DNA of 39,766 bases, from the NCBI GenBank assembly GCA_023436205.1, contig JAEZKC010000022.1, positions 1 to 39,766 of the forward strand, given 5' to 3'. This document shows, piece after piece, positions 1 to 8,912 of this stretch (positions are counted from its first letter, which is position 1; every line of letters starts with the position of its first letter). The position numbers and the translations under genes are program-made. This DNA comes from Fibrobacterota bacterium (GTDB lineage Bacteria > Fibrobacterota > Chitinivibrionia > Chitinivibrionales > Chitinispirillaceae). The notes beneath the pieces were generated by a model. That model ran no database searches and had not been told where the DNA came from. It worked only from the letters and a program-made list of their open reading frames with translations.

Positions 1-63
1 TCTCTGGCTTCTGATCTCTGGCTTCTGAGCTCTGGCTTCTGGCTTCTGGTCTCTGGCCTCTAG
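1..63. repeat. Imperfect 14-bp tandem repeat
   Basis: The first 63 bases are built from copies of TCTCTGGCTTCTGA: two near-perfect 14-bp units, a third ending in TGG, a half unit CTTCTGG, and a diverged copy TCTCTGGCCTCTAG. No open frame or start signal makes this look coding. It may extend beyond the window edge. It lies upstream of the riboflavin operon. Function unknown; it looks like a simple-sequence intergenic repeat. Confidence 0.75.
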
Positions 64-191
64 CTTCGACTTCTTCCGCCTTTTTTCCAAAAATAGTCCC
101 CTTACCTTTTCGTATTGCATTATCTGAACTGGCCCAAAGTATTTTGTGTAATTCCCTTTATGGGTCAAACCAGAAGAAACCAGGATCTGCT

Positions 192-842
192 ATGTTCACC
201 GGACTGATCGAAACTATGGGCACCATTGCCGGACTCTCATCCTCAGGCAGGAGTACGGAGTTTTGCATTCGCCCGGACAGAGACGATTTCCCGGTTGATA
301 TTGGCGGATCAGTAGCTATCGATGGCGTATGCCTGACTCTTGAGAAACGCAGCGGGCAGGATATGTTCTTTACCGCGGTTCTCGAAACGCTCAACCGCAC
401 TACCCTGGCCAAGCCGTTTGTGGGTCGCAGGGTAAATCTTGAGCGGGCGATGAGAGCGGATGGGCGCTTTGATGGTCATCTGGTTCTGGGCCATGTTGAC
501 GGTTTCGGAGAGATTATTTCCGATCGCAAAGAAGGGGTAAGCCTGGTACGGACAATAAGCATTCCTCCTGAACTTGCGCCATTCATGGCGGAAAAGGGTT
601 CAGTAGCCATTGACGGAATAAGTCTGACTATCGCGGGAGTGCTGCACGATTCTATTTTTATCTCGCTCATCCCCCATACAATTGGCAAAACCACCATGTC
701 CACTAAAAAGCCTGGTGACTTTGTCAATCTCGAGAGCGATGTGCTTGCCAGATACCTTTACAGATTGATGAACAGCAAAGGGGTTTCAGCTGCCAGTGGC
801 GGCGAATCTCTTCTTAATAAAATGGAAAGGCTCGGATTTTGA
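192..842 (+). CDS. ribE: Riboflavin synthase alpha subunit
   Basis: Catalyses the dismutation of two 6,7-dimethyl-8-ribityllumazine molecules to riboflavin, the last step of riboflavin synthesis, in the cytoplasm. The 216-residue product starts with the canonical MFTGLIE and shows the two tandem lumazine-binding repeats of the family: the first carries the segment IDGVCLTL and ends near GHVDGFGEI, and the second repeats it as IDGISLTI with FISLIPHT. The start at 192 is chosen because MFTGLIE is the family N-terminus and gives the usual length (about 210-215); the frame is open upstream to 144, but those 16 residues do not resemble the family. The ribosome site is weak (CAGGAT). The stop overlaps the next gene's start as TTGA, so translation is probably coupled. 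First gene of a rib operon; ribD is not in the window. No FMN riboswitch was recognised upstream. Confidence 0.96.
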   Translation: MFTGLIETMGTIAGLSSSGRSTEFCIRPDRDDFPVDIGGSVAIDGVCLTLEKRSGQDMFFTAVLETLNRTTLAKPFVGRRVNLERAMRADGRFDGHLVLGHVDGFGEIISDRKEGVSLVRTISIPPELAPFMAEKGSVAIDGISLTIAGVLHDSIFISLIPHTIGKTTMSTKKPGDFVNLESDVLARYLYRLMNSKGVSAASGGESLLNKMERLGF

Positions 843-2056
843 AAAGCTTCAAAGAGATAGAAGAGGTCATAGAGGATTACCGCAGTGGCAAGATAGTTAT
901 CATTGTAGATGATGAGGATCGGGAGAATGAAGGTGATTTCGCTTTTGCATCGGAAAAGTGCACTCCCGAGAAGATTAATTTCATGGCTAAGTATGGCCGG
1001 GGCCTCATCTGCGTATCCATGGAGGGAAGCAGACTTGACGAGCTTGAGATTCCGCTCATGGTCTCTTCCAATACTTCACGCTTTGAGACAGCCTTTACTA
1101 TTTCAGTGGAGGCTAAAGAGGGAACCACCACCGGCATTTCTGTTTCTGACCGAAGCACAACCGTTCTTAAGCTGGTCGATCCCGCAAGTAAGCCATCAGA
1201 CTTCATCATGCCCGGCCACATGTTCCCGATCAGAGCAAGGGATGGCGGAGTACTGGTGCGAAGCGGCCAGACTGAAGCCTCGGTGGACCTGGCTAAAATG
1301 GCGGGGCTGTACCCTTCAGGAGTTATCTGTGAAGTGATGAACGATGATGGTTCCATGGCACGCATGCCTCAGCTTCAGGAGATAAGCAAACTGCATGATG
1401 TCAAAATCATTTCCGTGGCAGACCTTATCCGCTACCGCACCGCCCATGAAAAATTTATCAAAAAAGCAGCTGAAACCAGACTTCCCACACAGCAGGGCAC
1501 ATTCCGCATGATTGCTTATGAAGAAGTTCTGTCCAGTGCCGTGCATATCGTGCTGCAGAGTGGTGAAATAAACCCGGATACTCCCGTTCTTGTGCGGGTG
1601 CATTCGGAATGTTTTACCGGTGATCTGCTGGGTTCTCTTCGCTGTGACTGTGGAGAACAGCTCAAGACCGCCATGACCGAGATCTCCAGAAGCGGAGGAG
1701 TGATTCTTTACCTTCGCCAAGAAGGCCGGGGTATCGGACTTGTGAATAAAATGCGCGCTTATGCCCTGCAGGACACCGGCATGGACACCGTGGAGGCCAA
1801 TGAGCACCTCGGGTTTGCCCCTGATCTACGCGACTACGGCATCGGAGCCCAGATCCTTGCCGACCTTGGCGTTCGCAAAATAAGGCTCATGACCAACAAT
1901 CCCCGCAAGATAGTGGGCCTTGAGGGCTACGGGCTTGAAGTGGTGGAGCGAGTTCCACTGGAAGTGTGCCCTCATCAGGAAAACGAAAAATATCTGTCAA
2001 CTAAAAAAGAAAAAATGGGTCATCTCTTTGAAGGGAGTGGTAAATGTCAACCGTAA
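839..2056 (+). CDS. ribBA: Bifunctional DHBP synthase / GTP cyclohydrolase II
   Basis: Supplies both precursors of riboflavin: the N-terminal half makes 3,4-dihydroxy-2-butanone 4-phosphate from ribulose 5-phosphate, and the C-terminal half opens GTP to the diaminopyrimidine. Residues 1 to about 205 are the RibB domain, with DDEDRENEGD at 24-33 and GHMFPIRARDGGVL at 126-139. Residues from about 215 are RibA, with zinc-ligand cysteines C258, C269 and C271 (HSEC...RCDC), RQEGRGIGL at 293-301 and MTNNPRKI at 351-358. Both halves look catalytically complete, and 405 residues is the usual length. The start codon is TTG, overlapping the ribE stop (TTGA) with a purine-rich site GGAAAGG upstream. The 3' end overlaps ribH by 13 bases. 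Part of the ribE-ribBA-ribH-nusB unit. Confidence 0.97.
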   Translation: MKSFKEIEEVIEDYRSGKIVIIVDDEDRENEGDFAFASEKCTPEKINFMAKYGRGLICVSMEGSRLDELEIPLMVSSNTSRFETAFTISVEAKEGTTTGISVSDRSTTVLKLVDPASKPSDFIMPGHMFPIRARDGGVLVRSGQTEASVDLAKMAGLYPSGVICEVMNDDGSMARMPQLQEISKLHDVKIISVADLIRYRTAHEKFIKKAAETRLPTQQGTFRMIAYEEVLSSAVHIVLQSGEINPDTPVLVRVHSECFTGDLLGSLRCDCGEQLKTAMTEISRSGGVILYLRQEGRGIGLVNKMRAYALQDTGMDTVEANEHLGFAPDLRDYGIGAQILADLGVRKIRLMTNNPRKIVGLEGYGLEVVERVPLEVCPHQENEKYLSTKKEKMGHLFEGSGKCQP

Positions 2057-2508
2057 CGGAAGGCCTGCTCAATGGTGCGGGAAAGAAATTCGGCATTGTG
2101 GCCGGAAGATTCAATGAACTGATCACCCGCAAACTTCTGGAAGGGGCAGTTGATTGTCTGGTACGGCATGGAGCCAGCGCCGATGATATTTCGGTGGCCT
2201 GGGTTCCCGGTGCCTTTGAGATTCCCGTGACAGCTCAGCGCATGGCCCGTTCAAAGAAGTATGATGCTGTGATCTGTCTTGGAACAGTAATCCGCGGTGG
2301 AACACCTCATTTTGATTATGTGGCTTCTGAAGTATCCAAAGGAGTAGCAAAGGTAAGTCTGGATGAAAACATTCCGGTTATCTTCGGCGTACTCACAACC
2401 GACAGCATTGATCAGGCTATCGAAAGAGCTGGAACCAAAGCCGGCAACAAGGGTTGGGATGCGGCACTGAGCGCTATTGAGATGGCCGATCTTTTCACAA
2501 AACTGTAA
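2044..2508 (+). CDS. ribH: 6,7-dimethyl-8-ribityllumazine synthase
   Basis: Condenses the pyrimidine and butanone-phosphate products of the RibBA pathway into the lumazine that RibE uses; family members form 60-mer or pentameric capsid-like assemblies. The 154-residue protein has the family landmarks in order: IVAGRFN near residue 18, WVPGAFEIP near 57, and the catalytic loop GTVIRGGTPHFDYV with its histidine near residue 88. It starts inside the 3' end of ribBA (13-base overlap), with GGGAG about 8 bases upstream of the ATG, so translation is likely coupled. Nothing unusual was seen. Intact, normal length. Confidence 0.97.
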   Translation: MSTVTEGLLNGAGKKFGIVAGRFNELITRKLLEGAVDCLVRHGASADDISVAWVPGAFEIPVTAQRMARSKKYDAVICLGTVIRGGTPHFDYVASEVSKGVAKVSLDENIPVIFGVLTTDSIDQAIERAGTKAGNKGWDAALSAIEMADLFTKL

Positions 2509-2539
2509 TACTTAAAGCTAAACTGGAAGACAAGTGAAC

Positions 2540-3001
2540 ATGTCCGAAAAAAGGCATTCCGGAAACGAATTATCTAAAGTCAGACATAGAAGCCGCGAAC
2601 TGGCGTTGAGCACTCTATACGCCTGTGAAGTGGGGAGCAACGAACAGTGGGAAATCATGCTGGAGAGAATCGCCGAGGATGAGGCGCTTTCTCCTGATGT
2701 CAAAAGGTACGCTCGAGATCTGGTGCGCTCGACCCTTGAAAACCTTAACGAAATTGATGCCACTCTGGCCGAAAAGGCCGCCAATTGGGAGCTGCGCCGC
2801 ATGGCTGCCGTGGACCGCAACGTCCTTAGACTGGCCACAGCAGAACTGCTCTACTTCTCTCAGTCTGTACCGTTCAAGGTTGTCATAGATGAAGCCGTTG
2901 AGATCGCCAAGACCTACGGCACAGAGGATTCAGGAAAATTTGTAAACGGAATTCTTGACTCTATCCATAAAAAACTGTCCAGTGCGACAGAAAAAAAATA
3001 A
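2540..3001 (+). CDS. nusB: Transcription antitermination factor NusB
   Basis: Small all-helical RNA-binding protein that with NusE (S10) binds boxA and supports rRNA antitermination. The family signature RHRSRELALSTLYACE lies near the N-terminus and the conserved C-terminal stretch VVIDEAVEIAKTYG followed by FVNGILD near the end. The ATG at 2540 (153 residues) is preferred over the in-frame GTG at 2534, because GGAAGA ends nine bases before the ATG but only three before the GTG. nusB next to ribH is a very common bacterial arrangement. It is followed after 12 bases by the DUF2723 gene, which has its own AAGGAG site. Confidence 0.94.
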   Translation: MSEKRHSGNELSKVRHRSRELALSTLYACEVGSNEQWEIMLERIAEDEALSPDVKRYARDLVRSTLENLNEIDATLAEKAANWELRRMAAVDRNVLRLATAELLYFSQSVPFKVVIDEAVEIAKTYGTEDSGKFVNGILDSIHKKLSSATEKK

Positions 3002-3013
3002 GGAGAAAGCTGC

Positions 3014-5752
3014 ATGGAACAGCTCCACGCTCGCCTGAACCGACTCGGCGCACTCTTCGTCTTCGCCGTTTCGTTTATCGTCTTCTACCTCACCGCGGCA
3101 CCTACAGTCGCATTTTGGGACTGCGGTGAATACGTGGCCGCAGGGCACTCACTGGGAATTCCTCACCCGCCGGGCAATCCCTTGTTCATAATGATGTTTC
3201 GGGTGTCCAGCATACTTTTCTCGTTTTTCAAGGATGTAGGCTTCAGGATGAATTTCCTGGTGGTGATCCTCAGTGCCCTCACTGCCATGGTCATCTATCT
3301 GACCGCCGTTAGAGTTCTGGTGGGTGCACTTGGCACTCCCGACACAAGGTGGAAGAGATTGGCAGTCTATGTTGGCGGTATCATGGCGGGACTGTTTGCC
3401 GTTTTCGGACGGACTTTCTGGTTCAGTGCCGTGGAGCAGAGCGAAGCGAACGCTTCAATGCTGGTTGTGGCAGTCTCCAGCTGGCTTGCCCTGGTATGGG
3501 CTCAGAGTAAAAGTCCTAAGCGAGATCTGCTTCTTCTGCTTTTAACCTATGTGAGTTTCCTGGGTATTGCTATCCACATGTACTCCATGATTATATTACC
3601 TCCCATATTTCTGTTTATCATACTTTCAGACCGGGAAAAACTTAAAGACTGGCGCCTTTGGATCACTGCAGCTCTCATCGGAACAGTTATCCTTGACATG
3701 CCACTATTCATTTGGGTTGGCAGCGCCACAGTGATCGCCACCCTGGCCTTCTCCTTTCTGGATACAGCAAGCCAGCGTAAATGGCGATTCTGTTTCTTCA
3801 TGGCTGCATTTGCGGTGATCGGCTTTTCCGCTCATCTGTATCTGCCGATCCGTTCCAACCTGGAACCTGCCATAAATGAAAACCACCCTTCAAGTTACGA
3901 AGCCTTCAGAGACTACCTGCAGAGAAAGCAGTACGGTTCCGAAAGCATGTTCAGCCGCATGTTCTGGCGTCGGGGAACCTGGGAAAACCAGCTCGGTATC
4001 GAAGGTCACATGGGGTACGGTGGTTTCCACATCACTCAGTTCTTCCGTTTCAGCAACCTTGACACAGAAAGAAGTCTTTTTGCTGACGGAGCAGGACAGG
4101 GCATGGGAAAACTGCTTATTTATCTTATACCCACTCTAATGATGATGTACGCCTGGTCTTTTCTGTACAAAAAAGACAAAAAAATGGCCATTTATCTGGT
4201 ATCCCTGTTTCTGTTAACATCTATAGGGCTTGTACTGTACATGAATTTCGCCGATGGCACCAGACCCGAACGGCTGGACTATGAATACTGGGTTAGAGCC
4301 GGGAGACCCGGCCCAATGCCGGTTGTCCATAGGGAAGTGCGTGTTCGCGACTACTTTTACGGTGCCGCATACATGTATCTGGGAATGTGGCTTGGTATCG
4401 CCGCCAGCTTCATCATGTACAATCTGTTCACAAACAAGAACAAGATGCTCAGAACAGCAGTTGCCCCCATGGCAGTGCTTCTCTTCGCTGTTTCACCCGC
4501 TCTTCCTCTTACGCAGAACTGGGCGATCAGCACAAGAAAAGGCGATTGGATGCCTTATGAGTACGCATTCAACCTGCTTAACTCCTGTGAGCAAAACGGT
4601 ATCATTTTCACCAATGGTGATAACGATACCTTCCCTCTGTGGGCTCTTCAGGAAGCATACGGCATCCGCAAGGATGTAAGAGTTGTAAACCTGAGTCTGG
4701 TGAATACACCCTGGTATATCAAACAGCTCAAGAAACAGGAACCCAAAGTTCCCATTTCCTACACCGACAGCCAGATTGACAACCTCAGGCCCGAACACAA
4801 CCAGTTTGCAAGCGATGCACTTGTGGAAATGGCCGGTATAAAGCTCATGCTTCCCGGGAAGCAGAAGCTGGCCGCACTCAGAGTGCAGGACAAGATGGTG
4901 ATTAACATCTTCAAGACAAACAACTGGTCCAAGCCTCTCTACTTTGCATCCACAGTGAGCGACGACTGCAAAATGGGTTTAGATCCCTATCTCCAGCTTG
5001 AGGGTCTTGCCTACAGGGTAATGCCTCATCCGGTTGACGAAGCTCACAGAGTCAATGTGGAGAGAACTTCACACCTCCTGGACAACGTGTTCAAACTCAG
5101 CACATCAGCAACCGGAAGAGATTCCTATGATGACACTTCCGAGAGAATGGTGTTCAACTATGCCAGCACCTATATTCAGCTGGGTCTATCACTTAAAGAT
5201 CAGCTCTCTACAGACAGAAGAGAGCTTGAAGCTCTCAAGGCCTCAGCTGATTCCAGCAGTGAGTCTCTGAAGGGAAAATCAACCAAATACAATGAAAAGC
5301 TGGAGCTGGCCATCTCCAAAATGGATGAATGTGTCAAGTTGATTCCCACAGACTGGCGTCCCCGCTATGTTCGCCATGAGATTCTTATGGAGAACGGCAA
5401 GGTTGACCTGGCAGAAAAACTTGCCCGCGAAGCTATCGCACTGGACTCCACAGAGCAGCGCTACAAGCAGATGCTTGCCCAGGCACTGGAGAAGCAGGGC
5501 AAGAAATCGGAAGCCAATGAGGCACTGCGCCAGTTGGAATCAAGCAAGGTTGATCCTTTCCTCGTGTACTATTCCATGGCCAAGAATTACGAGGAGATGG
5601 GACTATATGACAGTGCAATATACGTGATGAAACAGTATGCGCAGGTCAATCCTGCGGATAAGCAGGCTTCTGAACTCATTGAGAGATACACCAAACTCAA
5701 GGAAGAAGGAAAGGCCCAGCCGGCCGAGAGCGCCACTGGTTCAGCTCAGTAA
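3014..5752 (+). CDS. DUF2723 polytopic membrane protein with C-terminal TPR-like region
   Basis: A 912-residue protein whose first 500 or so residues hold many hydrophobic segments and the DUF2723 hallmark FWDCGEY followed by GIPHPPGNPLF (about residues 35-60). The acidic residues in this first extracytoplasmic loop resemble the Asp/Glu catalytic motif of GT-C-fold glycosyltransferases that use polyprenyl-phosphate sugars. That role is inferred; no substrate is known. After the membrane part comes a soluble region, then helix-turn-helix repeats from about 750 to 895 (for example LAEKLAREAIALDS and YYSMAKNYEEMGLYDSA), which look like tetratricopeptide repeats. The AAGGAG site lies 9 bases before the ATG. 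It continues the rib-nusB transcription unit and is separated from the YfhO gene only by a strong hairpin. Family membership is firm; enzymatic role is not. Confidence 0.85.
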   Translation: MEQLHARLNRLGALFVFAVSFIVFYLTAAPTVAFWDCGEYVAAGHSLGIPHPPGNPLFIMMFRVSSILFSFFKDVGFRMNFLVVILSALTAMVIYLTAVRVLVGALGTPDTRWKRLAVYVGGIMAGLFAVFGRTFWFSAVEQSEANASMLVVAVSSWLALVWAQSKSPKRDLLLLLLTYVSFLGIAIHMYSMIILPPIFLFIILSDREKLKDWRLWITAALIGTVILDMPLFIWVGSATVIATLAFSFLDTASQRKWRFCFFMAAFAVIGFSAHLYLPIRSNLEPAINENHPSSYEAFRDYLQRKQYGSESMFSRMFWRRGTWENQLGIEGHMGYGGFHITQFFRFSNLDTERSLFADGAGQGMGKLLIYLIPTLMMMYAWSFLYKKDKKMAIYLVSLFLLTSIGLVLYMNFADGTRPERLDYEYWVRAGRPGPMPVVHREVRVRDYFYGAAYMYLGMWLGIAASFIMYNLFTNKNKMLRTAVAPMAVLLFAVSPALPLTQNWAISTRKGDWMPYEYAFNLLNSCEQNGIIFTNGDNDTFPLWALQEAYGIRKDVRVVNLSLVNTPWYIKQLKKQEPKVPISYTDSQIDNLRPEHNQFASDALVEMAGIKLMLPGKQKLAALRVQDKMVINIFKTNNWSKPLYFASTVSDDCKMGLDPYLQLEGLAYRVMPHPVDEAHRVNVERTSHLLDNVFKLSTSATGRDSYDDTSERMVFNYASTYIQLGLSLKDQLSTDRRELEALKASADSSSESLKGKSTKYNEKLELAISKMDECVKLIPTDWRPRYVRHEILMENGKVDLAEKLAREAIALDSTEQRYKQMLAQALEKQGKKSEANEALRQLESSKVDPFLVYYSMAKNYEEMGLYDSAIYVMKQYAQVNPADKQASELIERYTKLKEEGKAQPAESATGSAQ

Positions 5753-5769
5753 CAGTACAGAGAAACCAT

Positions 5770-5815
5770 CTTTGCCCTATTCTCTCCCGTTTTCGGGGGA
5801 GAATTCAGGGCAAAG
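5770..5815 (+). terminator. Strong intergenic hairpin, possible terminator or attenuator
   Basis: A perfect 9-bp outer stem (CTTTGCCCT at 5770-5778 with AGGGCAAAG at 5807-5815) stacks on an inner 10-bp stem with one mismatch (5779-5788 with 5795-5804) around a 6-base loop. Only a short T run (TTTCT) follows, so termination may be partial. It lies between two same-strand genes of similar role, which would allow differential expression of the downstream YfhO gene. The structure is clear; its function is inferred. Confidence 0.6.
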
Positions 5816-5836
5816 TTTCTATTAGGGGGTCAAGCA

Positions 5837-8266
5837 GTGTCAAAAACAAAACAGAAAAGCCGTAAACAAGCTCCGGCGCATCCCCAGCCTCAAGCCGCGC
5901 CTGTAAAGAAATCTCTGAGCAGACGCACTGTCTTTTGGCTCTCAGTAACCGGTCTTCTGGTTTTAACTGCGATCTACTATTGGCCCCTGCTTACCGCCAA
6001 AGGTTTTCTCTGGAACGATTTCGTTGAACAAAATTTCCCTTATCGCCTGTTTGCATCCAAATTTCTCAAAACGGGAATCTTTCCATTTTGGAATCCCTAT
6101 GTTTTTTCCGGGATGCCTTTTTTTGCAGACATCCAGACAGCAGTACTTTATCCGCTCAATCTTGTTTTGACTCTTTTCTCTTCAGACCAGTGGCTCAGTC
6201 CGGCTCTTTTTCAAATTCAGATTGTGTTCCATATTTTTATAGCCGGTTTAGGAATGTTTCTTCTGGGTAAAGAGTTTCGCCTGGGGACTGCAGGATCACT
6301 GCTTTCAGCAATCACATTCATGTTTTCAGCGTTCCTCACCACTCATATTTTCCACTCTAATGTCATTCACGCAGCTAGCTGGTTTCCTCTCATCATTCTC
6401 TTTTTCAACAGAATGATATACCGAAAAAGCCTCCTTTACATGACCTTGACAGCGGTAGTGCTATCAATGTGCATGTTTGCGGGACATCCGCAGATAATGG
6501 TGCACATGTATTACTGGCTGGGGGCGTACTTTGTTTTTCTCCTGGTTTACAGGCTCAAAAACAAGTCAGCAAACTTAAAAACTGAAAGTGTAAAGGCAGC
6601 ACTGTTCGCAGGAGCGGTTGCACTAAGCGTGGGCTTATCATCAATTCAATTGCTCCCCACAGCTGAACTGGCTCAGGAATCAGCCCGCCCAAGCATTACT
6701 CTGGAAGAATCAACTATCGGAAGTCTCAGGCCATACCGTCTCGTAACAATTGTGGCTCCCAATTTTTTTGGCACTCCGAATCAGACATACTGGGGAATCT
6801 CCTCAAAAGACAACAGCCCCGGCATTCACAACTACTGGGAAACAGCTGTTTACGCCGGTATACTTCCACTTGTCCTGTCGATCATTGCTCTGGTGTTTGT
6901 GAGAAATCCCCAGGTAATTTTCCTGGGAGCTACCGGTTTACTTGCACTACTTCTCTCCATGGGAGACTCCGGCCTTATCTACAGTGTTGCATTCAAGGTT
7001 GTGCCGGCACTCGACCGTTTCCGTGTTCCCGCCCGTTTCGGTTATATTTTCATCATATCTGTAGCATTACTGGCCGGGTATGGTCTTCAATTCCTAATGA
7101 GTAAAAAGGAAAAACTGCAAAGTTCAACAGCGAAAAAGGTATTCATAGTTTCAGGAGCAGCAGGCACAATAGCGTTCCTTGGAACACTTCTGTTTTCATC
7201 GGGGGCATTCAATCAGCAGATTGCAAGTTTTATGGCAGCTGGAATGGGTGGATCACCAGCCGGCGCACTTCAGTATGTTGAAGCAAAGATCACCCCTGAA
7301 GCATCGAAGTCGCTCTGGATCTTCTTTACATTTCTTGCGATCTCACTTGCCCTGCTTCTATTAAACATCAAGGGCAAACTATCTGGAAAGAGCCTTGCAT
7401 TGTGTGCACTGACACTTACCTTCATTGATCTGGCTGTTTTCGGAGCCGGGTATGCCTCCGTCGGGGAAAAAGATCCCGCCAGAGTTTTTGCGATGAACGA
7501 TCTGGTGAAGCAGCTTCAGGAACAGGGTAAGCATGAATACTTCCGTATAAATTCAAGAAGTACTGTTCCCGGTACTTACGATATCGGTGGTGGCCACATG
7601 TTCCTCTACAGAAATCAGGGAAGCGTTCATGACCTGTTTTTAACGGAAGGCTACAATCAGCTCAGACTCAAGCGCCAGCTGGTCAATTCCCGTGATCGCA
7701 CATTCGACATTTTAAATGTTAAGTACAAGATCAAGGTTGATGAGAAAACCAATCAGATGGGCATTGTGGAACACCAGAGCCGCTTGCCCCGGGTATGGAT
7801 GGCAAGCAAGTATCAAGTAGAAACTCGGGAGGATGCAATCCAGTCACTTCTTTACAGTGAAGGTTTCGATCATCGTAAGTCAGTCATCCTCGAAACAGAG
7901 CCAGATCTTACTGGTGTAACTCTCGACAGTACAGATAAATGGAGTGCACGCATCACCAGTTACTCCCTGAACAAGATCGACATCGATGTCCAAAGCGGAA
8001 AAGGCGGGCTTCTGGTGCTCAGTGAAATCTATTACCCCGCATGGAAAGCTTACATTGACGGGAAACCCGCACCCGTTTACAGGGCAGATTACGCTTTAAG
8101 AGCAGTTCCGGTTTCCGGAAGAAGTCACAAAGTGGTTTTCAAGTTCCAGAGCAGCAGTTTCAGCAAAGGTCTGATCCTAACTCTTGTCTCCATTGCCGCA
8201 GCAATTGGATTAGTTGTCTTTTCGCTATTTCGATTTCGGAGAGAAACTGCCAGCAGGAATGTTTAG
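5837..8266 (+). CDS. YfhO-family polytopic membrane protein (GT-C-like)
   Basis: An 809-residue protein with a basic N-terminus, about a dozen hydrophobic segments to residue 530, then a soluble domain typical of YfhO proteins, for example RVWMASKYQV and later YYPAWKAYIDGKPAPVYRAD, and a last membrane helix before a short basic tail. In the first loop the sequence WNDFVEQNFPYR followed by FPFWNPYVFSG matches the YfhO/GT-C first-loop pattern. Bacillus subtilis YfhO is linked to sugar modification of lipoteichoic acid together with the GT2 CsbB. A GT2 of that kind lies downstream here, which supports a glycosyl-transfer role on the outer face of the membrane; acceptor unknown. The start is GTG, with AGGGGGT seven bases upstream. 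The gene ends where the terminator of the minus-strand LamG remnant begins. Confidence 0.85.
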   Translation: MSKTKQKSRKQAPAHPQPQAAPVKKSLSRRTVFWLSVTGLLVLTAIYYWPLLTAKGFLWNDFVEQNFPYRLFASKFLKTGIFPFWNPYVFSGMPFFADIQTAVLYPLNLVLTLFSSDQWLSPALFQIQIVFHIFIAGLGMFLLGKEFRLGTAGSLLSAITFMFSAFLTTHIFHSNVIHAASWFPLIILFFNRMIYRKSLLYMTLTAVVLSMCMFAGHPQIMVHMYYWLGAYFVFLLVYRLKNKSANLKTESVKAALFAGAVALSVGLSSIQLLPTAELAQESARPSITLEESTIGSLRPYRLVTIVAPNFFGTPNQTYWGISSKDNSPGIHNYWETAVYAGILPLVLSIIALVFVRNPQVIFLGATGLLALLLSMGDSGLIYSVAFKVVPALDRFRVPARFGYIFIISVALLAGYGLQFLMSKKEKLQSSTAKKVFIVSGAAGTIAFLGTLLFSSGAFNQQIASFMAAGMGGSPAGALQYVEAKITPEASKSLWIFFTFLAISLALLLLNIKGKLSGKSLALCALTLTFIDLAVFGAGYASVGEKDPARVFAMNDLVKQLQEQGKHEYFRINSRSTVPGTYDIGGGHMFLYRNQGSVHDLFLTEGYNQLRLKRQLVNSRDRTFDILNVKYKIKVDEKTNQMGIVEHQSRLPRVWMASKYQVETREDAIQSLLYSEGFDHRKSVILETEPDLTGVTLDSTDKWSARITSYSLNKIDIDVQSGKGGLLVLSEIYYPAWKAYIDGKPAPVYRADYALRAVPVSGRSHKVVFKFQSSSFSKGLILTLVSIAAAIGLVVFSLFRFRRETASRNV

Positions 8267-8299
8267 AAAAAAGCTGCTCCTGAGGGGATCAGGAACAGC
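8267..8299 (-). terminator. Rho-independent terminator of the LamG remnant
   Basis: Read on the minus strand, GCTGTTCCTGA pairs with TCAGGAGCAGC (one mismatch, loop TCCCC) and is followed directly by TTTTTT. It lies just beyond the stop of the decayed LamG sequence, so the remnant still carries its original 3' end. Its T run touches the stop codon of the plus-strand YfhO gene. On the plus strand the same hairpin has no T run after it. Confidence 0.75.
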
Positions 8300-8310
8300 C
8301 AACGACACAA

Positions 8311-8883
8311 CTACTGATTATAGATATCCTTTATTTCCTGCTCACTCAATGCATAATTATATATTCGAATATCATCCATCGATCCCTTAAAGTACTTAAG
8401 ATTACCGGTGATATTCAGGCATTGCACCTATAGTCACGTCTTTGGAATTGTTCACCGTTCCAACAGCTGCAATCGCACTTTCAAAAAGCAGCTCTCCATT
8501 GAGATATATACGTGATTTTTTAGGCTCATAACCCCCACCAGATGATTCCATTCACCAACCGTCAGAATGCTGGGAGCAGTTGTGGTGATCACTTCAGCTT
8601 CTTTCACTTTGGTTCGAACTTATCCAGCGGGACCTCTATAGTCGAATTCCATGGAATAAGTGCCACCAGAACTTGAACTGAATCTTTTCGTCAACAGCTC
8701 CCAACCCTGTTCTAAATCGTAATTTCCTTTAGCAACCAGTACTTCATGCATTCCGGTTTCAATCTGTTCTGACGGCTTAACCCAGGCACTAACAGTCATA
8801 CTTTGCAGATTGAATGCTGTCGAGGAGTTATCAACCACAATCTTTGACGTCGATCCTTTTCCGCTTAAATAAAGCTGACTTCC
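8311..8883 (-). pseudogene. Decayed LamG (concanavalin A-like) domain gene fragment
   Basis: The minus strand encodes one recognisable LamG domain, broken in several places. From 8883 the frame reads GSQLYLSGKGSTSKIVVD, then MTVSAWVKPSEQ, up to an in-frame TAA at 8620-8622. It resumes through VGEWNHLVG near 8540 and then shifts frame to SRIYLNGELLFESAIAAVG. It returns to the first frame for GSMDDIRIYNYALSEQEI and stops at 8311-8313. A TAG sits directly before the first recognisable codon (8884-8886), so the 5' part is gone or decayed. One nonsense codon plus two compensating frameshifts make expression of a whole domain implausible. The ending is the typical LamG C-terminus, and a terminator follows it. 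A larger LamG protein at 36965-39766 shows the family is present in this genome. Confidence 0.85.
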
Positions 8884-8912
8884 CTACGTAATTAACTTAT
8901 TTTGTTGTGGCC

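Noticed and set aside
1..191. FMN riboswitch upstream of ribE
   Set aside because: None of the conserved RFN-element blocks could be found in the available leader.
877..1365. Overlapping frames on both strands inside ribBA
   Set aside because: They shadow the RibB domain, which carries the conserved motifs in the annotated frame.
1316..1807. 163-codon minus-strand frame inside ribBA
   Set aside because: Antisense shadow of conserved RibA sequence; no ribosome site or family resemblance.
8273..8299. Plus-strand terminator for the YfhO gene
   Set aside because: The hairpin has no T run on the plus strand; the T run is on the minus strand, matching the LamG remnant.
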